A stretch of DNA of 64,000 nucleotides from Aquilaria yunnanensis (lineage: Eukaryota > Streptophyta > Magnoliopsida > Malvales > Thymelaeaceae). The notes under the pieces are model-generated. The model was not told where the DNA came from. It was given only the letters and a program-made list of their open reading frames with translations, and ran no database searches. A program made the position numbers and the translations under genes. This document shows, piece by piece, positions 25,691 through 36,899 of the stretch; position 1 is the first letter of the stretch; each line of letters begins with the position of its first letter. The stretch lies in contig CM077600.1 of NCBI GenBank assembly GCA_039654915.1, positions 34,419,992 to 34,483,991 on the forward strand, given 5' to 3'.

Positions 25691-26383
25691 TATGGATAAC
25701 ACTTTGTTTGCAAAAGATGTCACTAGCGAGTCCCAGCTAGAGGAAAACAAGGACCAATTTTGTTGGAAAGACAAGACAAGCGTCATTGGTGAGAAAGGAT
25801 CAGAATGTAAAACAAAGCATAAGACCAGAAACAAACACTTAAAAGCAAAACTTATTATGGCGGTGTCATGGTAAAGATTAGATAAGCAAAAGTAAATCGC
25901 ATATCCACTAGTAGACCTTCAATCATCTGGGCAACTAGCCTAATTTGTATCCAAGAAGGCATTAAGATTGTAAGAGAATGACTTGTGCACATGCAATCCT
26001 ATGGAGATTGCATGCTTTAGATAACGAATGATTCTTTTCACTGCTAACCAATGACTTGAAGTTGGAACCTGTAGGAACTGACAAAACTTGTTTACTGCAA
26101 AGGAAATGTCTGGCCTTGTGAGTGTAATGAACTATAATGCACCAACTACATTTATATAGACAATAAGATTTGTCAATGGTGTTCCTTTCTTCTTGGACAT
26201 TTTCTCTGTGGTAGAAGTTGGAGTATAATTAGGCTTGGCTTCTGTCACATGCATTCTTTTGAGAAGTATGAGGATGTACTTCTATTGTGATAGATCATAT
26301 CCATTTTACACTAGCACAACTTCAATGCCAAGGAAATAGTGAAGTTGCCCGAAGTCCTTCACAGTAAACTCAGATTGTAAATT

Positions 26384-26587
26384 TTATAACAAGTCCTCAA
26401 TGGTTGCTTGAGAAGTTCCTGTCACTAAAATGTCATCCATATAGATTAATATGAAGATAGTAACTCCACTTTGATTAAATATAAAAAGAGAAGCATCAGC
26501 CTTTGAGATAACAAAGCCAAGCTCCAGCAGATGCATACTAAGTTGAGAATACCATGCACATGGGGCTTGTTTAATCCCATAAAGCAC
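26384..26587 (-). pseudogene. copia reverse transcriptase fragment
   Basis: This is a 67-codon open piece of the RT domain. It contains the YGIKQAPCAW..QL motif and the catalytic YMDDIL box. Frames continue in broken form on both sides, upstream to about 27000 and downstream through the RNase H region to about 25885. It is part of the decayed element and is not an independent gene. Confidence 0.85.
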
Positions 26588-27308
26588 ATTTCACAACTTG
26601 CAAACATAATTCAGATATCTCTTGTTAACAAAACTTGGAGGTTGTGACACATATACTTTTTCATTGAGAAACCCATAAAATAAGGCATTTTGAATATCAA
26701 GTTGTCGAATGTTCCACCCCCCTAAGACAGCAAGAGACAAAATGAGCCAAATCATTTGAGGTTTGACTACAAGACTGTAAGTGTCATGGTAATCAATCCC
26801 ACATTGTTATTGAAGATCCTTAGCAAACAACCTTGCTTTATGACGTTCAATTGTGCTGTTAGCTCTCTATTTGAGCTTGAATATCCATTTATAGTCAATT
26901 ATATTCATACCTTTCTTTGGTGGTACCAAGCTCCAAGTGTCATTTCATAGCAACGCATCAAACTCTATGTTCATAGTTTTTCTCCACTTAGGATGAGATA
27001 ATGTGGAAGTAAAACTTGTTGGTTCATCATTAGTATAATCAGTAGTGTTAAGTAGAGCACGAGAGAGAGAGAAGATATCTGATTATTCCATTAGTATATT
27101 TTTTGGGCTTGAGAATATTTTCATAAAAATGAGTTCTCATAAGGTAACAAGATAGAGTAGGAGGTGTAGAGATTTCAGGCAAATGCGAACTTTGGTTAAC
27201 ACTTTCTATGGGTGAAGAAAGTTCAAAAAAAGTGTTGGTTGTGGGGTTCTTGGGTAAAGGCAAGGACTGAATGTCACTTAAGGTAGCTGATGAGTGAAGA
27301 TCATGTGA

Positions 27309-28223
27309 CTAGTTCGTGGTTATGGTAGGAAGAAGAGAAGATCTTCGTAATGGTAACTGGATTGTCGGTAAGGTTAGGCTGCCTTGGTTTGATCTTGTAA
27401 TAAAAGATTGGTGGGTAAAAGGAAACACAGTTTCATTAAAGACAACATTCCTAGAAATATAGACTCGACCTATTGGCACATAGAAGCACCTATACCCTTT
27501 ATGAAGTGAACTATACCTGATAAAAACACACCATTTAGAACCAAACTCAAACTTATGTAAAGTGTAAGAACGCAAATATGGCCAACAAGCACAACCAAAG
27601 ATTTCTATAAATGAGTAGTTTGGTTTTTGATTAAAAAGACATTCTAAAGGTGTAAAATTATTTATGGCATGACTGGGCATACAATTGATAAGATATGTGG
27701 CAAAGAGAAACAAATTGTCCCAAAATTTTAACAGCATGTTACCTTGGGCCAGAAGGGACTTTCCTGTTTCAACTATGTGCCGATGTTTACATTCTGCCAA
27801 CCCATTTTGTTGATGTGTATAAGAGCATAATACTCAATGCTCAATTCATTTAGAGACAATAAATTCATGAAATTTTTTGTACTCTCATCCCCAATCTGAA
27901 TGGAGTACTTTGACTTTACTATTTAAGAGCCATTCAATATGATTCTAGAATTTAAGAAAAACATCATATACTTTCAACTTACAAGACAATGGATAAAGCC
28001 AGACGAATTTACTATAATCATTAATAAAAATAACATAGTACCGAAAACCATTAAAAGACTTAAGAACAGGTCCCCAAACATTAGAGAAAACAATTTCTAA
28101 ACAAGCTATTGAAACAAAGGACAAAGATGATAAAGGTAACTGATAGCTCTTGGCTTGCTGACAAGTATCACAAAATTGGACGAACACTATTTTGAAAAAG
28201 GAAGGAAGGTTATATTGATGCAA
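27309..28223 (-). pseudogene. copia integrase core and C-terminal region, broken
   Basis: Two open pieces form one integrase relic. In 28223-27945, FCDTCQQAKSYQLPLS corresponds to the end of the zinc-binding (HHCC) region, and FINDYSKFVWLYPL is the copia integrase core around the second catalytic Asp. In 27800-27309, SHAINNFTPLECLF and FGCACWPYLR are the conserved C-terminal motifs. Stops and a frame break separate them. Confidence 0.8.
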
Positions 28224-28271
28224 AACATGACGGGCGATTGAATTTGATGGATGCCTTAGCCTTCTGTGCCG

Positions 28272-28559
28272 CTAGTTGAAGTTGACACGCTTACTAAGGA
28301 AAGTAGAAGAAAGTGTGTCATTTGAAGGAAACTGATAGAGACCATTTTTACATAGCCTTTGGAGAAGCTTTATCTTTATTTCCCGATCCTTAACAAGAAA
28401 ATGGTCAGGATGAAATTCCATAAAAATATTATTGTCTTTGGTTAATTTTCTCACTGAGACAAGGTTTTTCTTAATAATAAAGACATGAAGAGCTTTATTT
28501 AGACATAAAGGGACAATAAAAGTGGGAATTATGGAATGGCCACTATTTTCAATAGACAA
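28272..28559 (-). pseudogene. copia gag-pol linker/protease-region fragment
   Basis: This is a 95-codon open piece with SIENSGHSIIP, LHVFIIKKNLVSVRKLTKDN and MEFHPDHFLVKDR. It matches the pattern of the region after the copia protease, where NLISVGQLC-like motifs (here NLVSVRKLTKDN) precede the integrase zinc finger. It is interrupted before the integrase piece. Confidence 0.65.
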
Positions 28560-28689
28560 ACTTGCTCCGTTGCCAACTTACTCTATCACCGCCATTGTAC
28601 TTCTCACTAAACATCAAGTTTCCAAGCTTGTTTGTGATGTGGTCATTTGCATAAGAATTAGTGTACCAATTTGTATATATTTAGTACAT

Positions 28690-28701
28690 GGGGGGGGGGG
28701 G
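28690..28701. repeat. 12-base G run
   Basis: A homopolymer of 12 G lies within the copia remnant. It is rare in this AT-rich window and could be a sequencing or assembly length error. Confidence 0.85.
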
Positions 28702-28945
28702 AAGCTATTGTAGCAAAGCATCCTTGATCTCCTTGGCACAAATGATCAAACCTAAGAAAGCATTGTAATGCTGAGTGACTAAACTTTCCACATTCCTGAA
28801 AGGTGACTCCATTGTTGCGATTTGAATCTCATTGGTCACGTTGGTTTGTGAAACCAAGTTCTGTTCAACATTGGCCTCGTCCTCTCTCTATATTGTTATT
28901 ACAACCATGACCACCTCTATTTGAAGAAAAGTTGTTTCTCATTCC

Positions 28946-29725
28946 AACGTTAGCAAAGGGTCCTTCGACATTTATTTGAGACACTTCCTAGTGCTGTTTG
29001 AACTTAGCTCGTAGCTCAACAGGTGACCATACAAGTCGTTAAGGGACATGAGATCAACCTTAGTTGTCACGGCAGTGATGAGTGAATCATATTCCAAGTA
29101 TAGGCCAACAAGTAAATACGAGATAATCTTGTAATCCTGAAGTGGTTATCCAACGACAAAAGAGTGTTTGCTAGACTCTTGATTTTCTGGAAATAAACAG
29201 CCATGAACATGTCTTTCTTCTTCATAGTAGGAAGTTGATATCAAATTTGCATGATTCAAGCGCAAGACTGAGAGGCAAACATTCTTCTGTCGTTGGATAA
29301 CCACTTCAGGATTACGAGATTATCTTATATTTACTTGTTGGCCTACACTTGGAATATGATTCACTCATCACTGTCGTGACAACTAACGTTAGCAAAGGGT
29401 CCTTCGACATTTATTTGAGACACTTCCTAGTGCTGTTTAAACTTAGCTCGTAGCTCAACAGGTGACCATACAAGTCGTTAAGGGACATGGGATCAACCTT
29501 AGTTGTCACGGCAGTGATGAGTGAATCATATTCCAAATGTAGGCCAACAAGTAAATACGAGATAATCTCGTAATCCTGAAGTGGTTATCCAACGACAGAA
29601 GAGTGTTTGCTAGACTCTTGATTTTCTAGAAATAAACAGCCATGGACATGTCTTTCTTCTTCATAGTAGGAAGTTGATATCAAATTTGCATGATTCAAGC
29701 GCAAGACTGAGAGGCAAACATTCTT
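28946..29725. repeat. direct duplication with an inverted copy between, in copia gag
   Basis: Two 341-bp direct copies lie at 28946-29286 and 29385-29725, starting AACGTTAGCAAAGGGTCCTT. They differ at only a few positions. The 98 bp between them (29287-29384) is the reverse complement of an internal part of each copy (29061-29158 and 29500-29597, around GCAGTGATGAGTGAATCATA). The structure could arise from template switching during reverse transcription or from break repair. The high identity shows it is younger than the decay of the coding domains, or was homogenised. Confidence 0.9.
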
Positions 29726-29943
29726 GCTAGTGTATTCCAGACATCCTTTGATGTTGAAAGATTGATAACCTGCCCAAGAATTTCCTCTGATAATGATGAG
29801 ATCAATGCGCTTAAAATCATCTAGTCTTGCTGGAACCAGTTCTGGTACTCAAGTTTGAGAACCACACCTCCATCCTTCAATAATAGATTATAGATGAATT
29901 GCTTAGGATACTTAACGATGCCATCGATATAGCCCAACAACCT

Positions 29944-30138
29944 TTAGCATTTCAAATACGGTAGGATTTGAGTTTTCCACAACATATAGTTATCTCTCGT
30001 CAACCTTATGTTGATTAGATGACCGAGATTAATAGAGGGTGTATACAAGAAGCCCGACAAACTAGCAATGAGAGAAGTTGAGGGAGTAGAGACGAAGGAA
30101 GGAGAAGTAGAGTTGGTGAAAGAACCTTTGGTTGACAT
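29944..30138 (-). pseudogene. copia gag N-terminal fragment
   Basis: It starts at the ATG at 30138, shortly downstream of the primer-binding site. A Ser/Thr-rich leader is followed by INIRLTRDNYMLWKTQILPY, the start of the copia gag (UBN2/retrotrans_gag) domain with its conserved NYxxW core. Gag is then broken by stops and by the duplication-inversion. Confidence 0.8.
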
Positions 30139-30157
30139 TTTTTTATGTGAGTCGTAA

Positions 30158-30170
30158 GGCTCTGATACCA
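30158..30170 (-). other. retrotransposon primer-binding site
   Basis: On the minus strand this reads TGGTATCAGAGCC, the standard plant retrotransposon PBS complementary to the 3' end of initiator Met-tRNA. It fixes the element's orientation and the inner boundary of the 5' LTR. Confidence 0.92.
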
Positions 30171-30346
30171 CGAAAACTTTAGATTTGCCACAACAAACTT
30201 CTCTTGTGTGAGCTGTATTTATAACCAACACGTATAGGGTACAATAAAGTTATAGATGAATACAACTATACAAAAGATAAAACCAATGTACAACAGATAA
30301 GAGGAATACCTAGATAACTTAGGATACAAGTCATCTATTTCTAACA
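30171..30346 (-). repeat. copia 5' LTR
   Basis: On the minus strand it begins TGTTAGAAATAGATGACTTG, has a TATA-like TTATAAATA at about 30211-30219 and ends next to the PBS, so it is about 175 bp long. No matching 3' LTR was found beyond the truncation point near 25880. Insertion age by LTR divergence therefore cannot be estimated. Confidence 0.7.
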
Positions 30347-30349
30347 GTA

Positions 30350-31136
30350 GTTGTAGCTGAAAAAAGCCTGACCCTTGCAGATTTGAATGTGAGGAAGATG
30401 GTGACATACTGAGTGTTAGAAAGCAAAAACTTCTAGGCTTATCTATCAAAAATAAAAACATAGGGGCTTGATACGCACTTTTTCATTGAGATCTAGTTAG
30501 ATTTGATGGTGAAAATGACGGAAGTTATCTTTTTAAGGTATGATATTGAAAGTTAAGAATTTTAATAAGACAGAGGTTAGGTTAAGGAAGACAAGAAAGA
30601 AAGCTTAGAGACTAAGTATGAAATTTGCCCATATATAAGCCTTAAAAGCGCAAGCAGCAAACGTCCACGCGTGCCAAAGGAGAAAAGATCTACAGGAGGA
30701 TTTGCCTGGAATCCTGCAAAATTGTAAAGAAGCCCATGTAATTAATATGCGTCCTACGCGTACCTACCCACTTAATAAGTTCCGGAAGAATTAGCAACTA
30801 AGTTAGAAAAGCAAGCACAAGCGGCAGTCCAGTCCACAAAAGTACTCACTTTCTCTACTACTACCGCCACTAGTAGCCAGTTTCACGGTTGTGATGTGAA
30901 GCACAAATTCCCACTTTCACGGTTTCACCCGAATACGCGCATCAAACCAAGAAAGGGGAGAAGATAACAGAACACGAATGGTTTTCAACCTCATCACAGC
31001 CTCAAAACCAAACCCAGAATCCAAACAAACCACCGACACAGGAATGGGCTTGCTCTTGGTCTTCTTCCCCGAAGACCAAACTGCTGCCGCCGCCAAACGC
31101 ACTGTTTTGTCTCCTCCTACTCACTCCACTTCTGCA
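30350..31136 (+). promoter_or_regulatory. upstream region of the intronless membrane-protein gene
   Basis: This is the stretch between the copia LTR and the next gene. It contains CCACGCGTGCC (30666) and CCTACGCGTACC (30752), CGCG-type motifs of the kind bound by plant CAMTA factors. No single TATA box can be assigned with confidence. The open frame extends upstream of the chosen ATG to 30978, so part of this region could be coding or 5' UTR. Confidence 0.35.
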
Positions 31137-32399
31137 ATGATGAGGCGTACCAATTCTAGCCTCCTCTTCAGCAGGGCTCAATCAACCATCTCATTCTGCC
31201 TACTCTTCCTCTTCCTCACTCTCCTCCTCTTCACCCTCTCCACCTTCGAACCTTCGGCCCCCAGTCCCGCCGCCTCCAGAATTCCCCGCCGATTCCTCTC
31301 CCAGAAGCCGCCTTCGGATTCCTCCAACTCCCTCTTCGCAATGTGGGATTCGAGGGGACGTAGTTTCAGTCGAAGAGAAGACGATTCGCGCGCTCCCTTT
31401 GCTCTCCAGAGAATGGGCACTCTTTTCGGGCGCGGAACCAGAGCAATGAACGACCTTGTTGTCGGCCACGTCGTTGAAGACGTCTCCGAGGACGAATTCG
31501 CTATGTTCCTGCGAATTCTACATCGCTCTGGAATTACTGCCAAAGCGGACGTCGTTTTCCTTTTCGGGTCTTCTTCTTTGTTATCGAGATTCCGTCCAGT
31601 GATTGAGGAAGAGAACCGATACTTCTCGAAGCTCCTCGAGCGGTATAAGCAGAATCCAAGCTCGGCTCGTGACTCTGCTCTCGGTTTTGACGTAAGCCAG
31701 TTCTTAAAATCCGGTAAGAAAGAGGTCGCAGAGCCTGTTTGGGGGAAGAAGGCTCGGGGGAATTACAGCCAGTCACCAGGGGGGGAAGAGGATGAATTGA
31801 CTCGGCTGAGTTACGGGTCCATCGTGGGATTCGAAGTGGACGAGTTGGACCCAGAGAACTCGTTGGCGGGCTTTCTGGACCACGTTCCGATGAGTTTGCG
31901 AAGGTGGGCATGCTATCCGATGTTGTTGGGTCGGTTAAGGCGCAATTTCAAGCATATAATGTTGCTGGAGGTTAAGAATCTGGTGCTAGTGGGCGACCCG
32001 CTCGGCCGAGCCAGGAATCGGAGCCCCGAGTCGGTTCTCTTGTTCGCAGGACATGGGAGGAAGAACTCGGAGGTGAACTCGGCGGTTGTGATGGGCGGAG
32101 CTCGGGGAATTCGGAGGCTAACAAACGCAATGGTGACGGAAATCGTTAGAGCCTCCATGCAGCGGAAGAAGAAGAGCTCTCTTTCGGAGTCGGTGATACT
32201 GAGTCAACTTGTCGGCAGCGGGTTCATACTGAAGCACGTGGATGTGAGCGCGTCGTGCGAGTCGATTCCGGAAGCAAGTTCACTCAGCGGGACCCGCGAA
32301 AGGAAGATAATCCAGCTTGGCAATGGCAATGGTAAATCGAGGCTCAGGAAACAATTATGTTCGATGGAAGTGGAATCCTCTGTTTACAGCGATTGTTAG
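31137..32399 (+). CDS. probable single-pass membrane protein of unknown function, intronless
   Basis: 420 aa from the ATG at 31137. The same frame is open to an ATG at 30978 (473 aa), but the downstream start puts a basic MMRRTNSS leader immediately before a strong hydrophobic segment (residues about 22-38, FCLLFLFLTLLLFTL), as in a type II signal anchor. A Ser/Pro-rich stem follows, then a globular region with DLVVGHVVEDVSEDEF, FLRILHRSG and ADVVFLFGS, then RRWACYPMLLGRLRRNFKHI and LLVEVKN-like LLEVKNLVLVGDPLG. That last stretch resembles the DxD-adjacent region of nucleotide-sugar transferase folds. From memory it matches a plant-specific uncharacterised family (possibly the one named DUF7780). 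GC is far higher than in neighbouring DNA. A Golgi lumenal role is inference only. Confidence 0.85.
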   Translation: MMRRTNSSLLFSRAQSTISFCLLFLFLTLLLFTLSTFEPSAPSPAASRIPRRFLSQKPPSDSSNSLFAMWDSRGRSFSRREDDSRAPFALQRMGTLFGRGTRAMNDLVVGHVVEDVSEDEFAMFLRILHRSGITAKADVVFLFGSSSLLSRFRPVIEEENRYFSKLLERYKQNPSSARDSALGFDVSQFLKSGKKEVAEPVWGKKARGNYSQSPGGEEDELTRLSYGSIVGFEVDELDPENSLAGFLDHVPMSLRRWACYPMLLGRLRRNFKHIMLLEVKNLVLVGDPLGRARNRSPESVLLFAGHGRKNSEVNSAVVMGGARGIRRLTNAMVTEIVRASMQRKKKSSLSESVILSQLVGSGFILKHVDVSASCESIPEASSLSGTRERKIIQLGNGNGKSRLRKQLCSMEVESSVYSDC

Positions 32400-35200
32400 G
32401 AGTTCAGTGTTTGGCATTTAGCCAAGTAAAGACAATTGATATAGCAATTTTGGCAACAACAAAAAATAAAAAATAAAAAAAGGAAAGGCTAGAAGTCGTG
32501 TGGTTCTGATTTATTTTCTTGTCAATGGCAGATTTCTGTGTATGTTCCTGATCGGAAGTCCATAATGTACAGTGAGGAATTGATGTTTTATTATTGTTGA
32601 TGTGGTGACTTTTTCTTTGTTCGGACACAAGACCAAAGAAAGGGCTTTCAATGTAATTCTTGTTTCGGGAAAGTTCAAAGTTGGTAGCCGTGACAGCAAT
32701 TAATAAGGCATAATTACACCGTTGGTACCTGTCACTCATATGACTTGCCCATTTAATTTTAACTTAAGATGACTTAATCCTCTAAATTTAGAACATAGTG
32801 ATACTTAATCCATAAACTTTAAGAAATTAAGTGGGTTAGTTTGTCAATAGATGTGACTAAAATGTAAAACACATGACAACGACTAAATTACAAAATAGAT
32901 AACACTTATATTAGTCCGGGTTAGCTTTTTGCGTATATTGGTTTCATGTTTCTCTTCCTTTCTTTCTGTTTTTTAACAAAATTCTAATTATATTTATTCT
33001 TTTTTTTTTTTCTTTCACATCAGTACATGATTTGGGAGATTAAGATTAGGGTTCTTTTCTATCGCTGCGTCTATTTGCCTCAGTCTCCAAATATCACAAT
33101 TATTATAGTTTCTATCATCCACCGCTGCGGCTGTCGACTTCCCCTGACAATACTAATTGGGTCATAAATATCCTAGCTTTGCCTTGATTTCTACAGTTCA
33201 GTATTGCTAAGATTGACTAGAAACATTCACCGATTAGTTCATTGATGAGTGACTCAATTGGGTCAATTAACCGTCAATTAATGAGAGAAACATAGTGACT
33301 GATAGGATAACTTCAGAGAGAGAGAGAGAGATGGAGGGTGGGAGGTTGGCAACGATCCATATGGTGGTAGTGGCGGTGGCAAGGAAACAGCAAGGGGCTG
33401 TAAGAAGAGCGAACTCTCCACTGAGTGTCTTGACAAAATAGCAAGGGTATAATACATACACAAATGTAAACCATCAAACAACATTCAATGTCTAATACAG
33501 TATTTCACCTTAGCAAAATACTAACACGTAACACCATTCATCAAAAAATGGATCAACTCGTGTGCATTGACAAAGTTAAAGGACAAATCATGCATTTTCG
33601 CCCAATTAATAATGGGTCAAAGGAAAGAATTTCGCTCAATATATTAATAATTGTGTGTAAGAATCTTATTAGTTTTATTCCATAAAAAAATCTTATTAAT
33701 TTTGGCACTCATTCCATTCTGAATTGGTTGAAATTTTTGGATTTAATACGGAAATTAAAAAAGATGAAAAAGTTTGCATATTGTTTATGTATTTTCTTTA
33801 TTTTTTACATGTAAATTAATAAAGATGGAATTGTAAATACTGAAATAATAATGTCAAGGATAATATAGTAAAGTAATTTGTTAAACATGAAAATATTGTA
33901 AAATTTTTATATAAGAAAAAATTAAGTAATTTTAAATAATTTGAGACAAGCGAAGGTATGTGATTGGATGGAAAAGAATTAATTGACCCCACTTGTTTTT
34001 TAAAGGGGGTCAGATAAATTGAGATAAACAAAATTTAATAGTGATTTTTTTTAAATTTTTGTACACAAAAATATGTAAATAAAGATACATATGACAGTAT
34101 ATCAAGAACAGAGAGTCACGCCGGCACTGTGGCGAGGACAATGAAAAAGTGTTTTTGTGCGAAAAAGGTCTAACAAATTGCGGTGATACTCTATTCTAAA
34201 GAAAAAAGTGGAAGAAGTGGGGAAAGGTAAAGATGACACTACTGGCGGAAACAAATATTAGGCCTAGGTCTGGGGTTTCTGAAAAATGCATCTTATACTA
34301 ATACATTAATTAAACAAAATTATATTTTTATTGTATGAAAAATAAAAATTTAAGTATGTTTTTTGAAAATAATAAATTTTAGAATGAAAGAAGGCAAGAG
34401 ATGGGTAAAAGTCGGGCCGGGGTAAACTTTAGGCAAGAGATGGATAAAAGTAGGGTCGGGGTCGGGGTAAACTGGAAAGTCATGGAGGAAATGTGAAGGA
34501 AGGGCTGGGCGGCTAATTAAATACTCCTGTAAAAAGACCAGGCGTGGGAAGTTGTGAACATGAAGTGAACACATTGATTAAAGGCATGTGCCTGCCCCTG
34601 CCCCTGCCCTGTACTGGGTACGTGTTTGTTTTGCAGAACTTGACTCTACATACTTGTGAATTAACTTAATTACTAGATACTTAGATTTATGTAGGTTTTC
34701 CACAATTTTAATTCCATCATCATTATTTTTCATATTACCTAAAACTTTGGGTTAACTAACTACAACACCTAATACAAATCCTGCCCTTAATGTGCAATTG
34801 ATGGGCATCTAAAGTTGTTAAATATGTTTTCTGTATTAGTATAAAGTACGGAATAAATCCATAATTAAGATTCATTAACTTATTTGAATAAGAACTTGGA
34901 CCCCAAGTTAATCCGGACCGCAAGCCCAAAGATTGAAGTCATGATAGTCCTTGGCAATAACTGGGATTTCTGTTGGAAGAGTTTTTTTTCGATAGCCCTA
35001 TCAATTCAAATTTCAATTATTGTTAGATAGAAAGAATTGTGCTGAATTGTTTGTATATAATTAAAGAATTTTACTTAATTTAACAGTCTCACTATTTCAA
35101 CCTTAATTTGTTGCTGAGGAGTACTTCTAGTCGTGAGCCTGACGCATGATGGGTGCTAGAACGTGCCTCGTACTACATATATATGCACTCTTAATGCGCC
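32400..35200. other. intergenic, gene-free
   Basis: After the stop at 32399 comes the probable 3' UTR to about 32700. Then follow transposon-like phrases (about 32710-32900, CTAAATTTAGAACATAGTG..CATAAACTTTAAGAAATTAAG), a (GA)n tract at 33315-33331 and AT-rich sequence. Minus-strand frames of 60-75 codons here lack motifs. No gene is supported. Confidence 0.5.
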
Positions 35201-35204
35201 ATAC

Positions 35205-35285
35205 TCAAAATTGGCAACTAGGAGAGTTGGTTAGAGCTATTTAAATTGAGCATGACTACATAGGTTTGAATCGTTGTTGCCACTT
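35205..35285 (+). mobile_element. tRNA-like head, left side of the array
   Basis: The plus strand reads GGAGAGTTGGTTAGAGC and, about 30 bp later, GGTTTGAATCG. These resemble A and B boxes of a tRNA-type pol III promoter (consensus TRGCNNAGYNGG and GGTTCGANNCC), with mismatches. It leads into a long T/C-rich tract (35286-35560). It faces a second such head at 37360-37450. A true tRNA is excluded because the arms do not fold. Confidence 0.4.
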
Positions 35286-35639
35286 TTCTTTTTCTTTTTT
35301 TCCCCCTTTTTTTAGTTTTTAATCATCATTTTGTTCTTTTTGCTTTTTTTTTTCCCCATTTTTTCCTTTTTTTTATTATTCCCATTTTTATTTTCCCAGT
35401 TTTTTTAATCTTCAATTCGTCCTTTTTGCCTTTTTCCAGTTTTTTCCTTTTTTTATTATTCCTATTTTTTATTTTCTTTTGTATGGTTTTTCCATTTCTT
35501 TTCATTTTGTGTATTATTCTCTTCTCTTTAATATTTAACTTTTGTTCATGTGTTTTTTTGCTCAATTTTATTCATTTTTTAATTTTATATTAGTCTTATT
35601 TCTTCTTGTTCTTTTAATTTAAGCAAGAATTGAATACAA

Positions 35640-36880
35640 GCATAAACTGAAAAAGAAACAAATTGCTACTAATAAAAGTACAAATAGCTATGAATAAAAT
35701 AACAAACAACTACTTCTACTAAAAGAACAATCATGAACTTATAAAAGAATAAACACATACCAATAAAAGAACAAAAATTTACTAATAAAAAAACAAACAT
35801 TAAGTTATCTAAATGAACAAACATGAACTGATAAAAAAACAAATACATACTACTAAAAGAATAAATAATTACTAATACAAGTACAAACATCACATTCATC
35901 TAAATGAACAAACTTAAACTACAAAAAAAATAAATACATACTACTAAAAGAACAAAAAGCTACTAATAAAAGAACAAAGAGCTACTAATAAAAGAACAAA
36001 CATTAAGTCCATCTAAATAAACAAGCATAAATTGATAAAAGAATAAATACATACTACTAAAAAAATAAAGAGCTACTAATGAAAGAACAAACATCAAGTT
36101 CATCTAAATAAACAAACTTAAACTACTCAAAAACAAGCACACACTACTAAAAGAACAAAGAGCAACTAATAAAAGAATGAACATCAAATTCATCTAAACG
36201 AACAAGTATAAATTGATAAAAGAACAAATACATACTACCAAAAGAACAAATAACTGCTAATAAAAGAAAAAACAGTTACTAATAAAAGAACAAAAACCAA
36301 GTTCAACTAAATGAATAAACTTGAACTAATAAAAAAAACAAACACAAACTAATAAAAGAACAAAGCGCCACCAATAAAAGAACAAAGAACTATTAATAAG
36401 AGAAAAAAATAGTGTCTCCAGACAAATAAGCAAGAATTTATAAAAATAAATAAATTATTACTAATAAAAATATAAATAACTACTAATAAAAAAAATAACT
36501 AGTTCATTTAAAGAATAAATATGTACAAATAAAAGAACAAATATGTACAAATAAAAGAACAAACATATACTGATAAAAGAACAAAGAGACATTAATAAAA
36601 GAATAAATATCAAGTTTATCTAAAGGAACAACAATAAACTAACAAAAGAATAAACACTTGCTAATAAAAAAAAGTACAAGTAAAAAAACAAACAACTAGT
36701 AATAAAAAAAATAATTTCTCTAAAAGAACAAACAGTAACTACTAAAATAACAAACTGCTACTAATAAAAATACAAATAACTACTAGAAAAGAACAATAAG
36801 TGGTTCATTTAAAGGAAAAAACTAGTTTTATATAAAAGAAGAAACATAAACTAATATAAACAAATACCTACTAATTAATA
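35640..36880. repeat. AT-rich tandem array with 90/113-bp higher-order period
   Basis: The array is built from variants of ACTAATAAAAGAACAAA (about 18-23 bp). A marker variant ACAT(C/T)AAGTTCATCTAAATG appears at about 35798, 35888, 36000, 36091, 36181 and 36296, giving spacings of about 90, 113, 90, 90 and 115 bp. It is therefore a minisatellite with a higher-order unit of about five or six monomers. It is non-coding. A decayed relative in the other orientation is at 23930-24330. Confidence 0.8.
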
Positions 36881-36899
36881 AAAGAATAAATAACTAATT

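Larger units (their letters stand above)
25880..30346 (-). mobile_element. degenerate, 3'-truncated Ty1/copia retrotransposon
   Basis: On the minus strand, in order: 5' LTR, primer-binding site, gag, protease/integrase, reverse transcriptase and part of RNase H. Integrase pieces are at about 28223-27945 and 27800-27400 (ending VVFNE, typical of copia). Reverse transcriptase is recognised by YGIKQAPCAW and the catalytic YMDDIL at about 26587-26384. The RNase H RSTSGYAIYF motif is at about 25920-25885, after which the element stops abruptly with no 3' LTR. Stops and frameshifts break every domain, so it is not capable of transposition. Integrase between protease and RT identifies copia and not gypsy. 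Confidence 0.88.

Noticed and set aside
31178..32158. Several minus-strand open frames of 80-125 codons
   Set aside because: They lie opposite the intact 420-aa plus-strand gene. The long frames are due to its high GC and few stops.
35326..35565. Lys-rich 79-codon minus-strand frame
   Set aside because: It translates a T-rich low-complexity tract beside the tandem array, not a gene.
35640..36880. CRISPR-like array
   Set aside because: The units are adjacent, without unique spacers, AT-rich and in a plant genome. It is a minisatellite.
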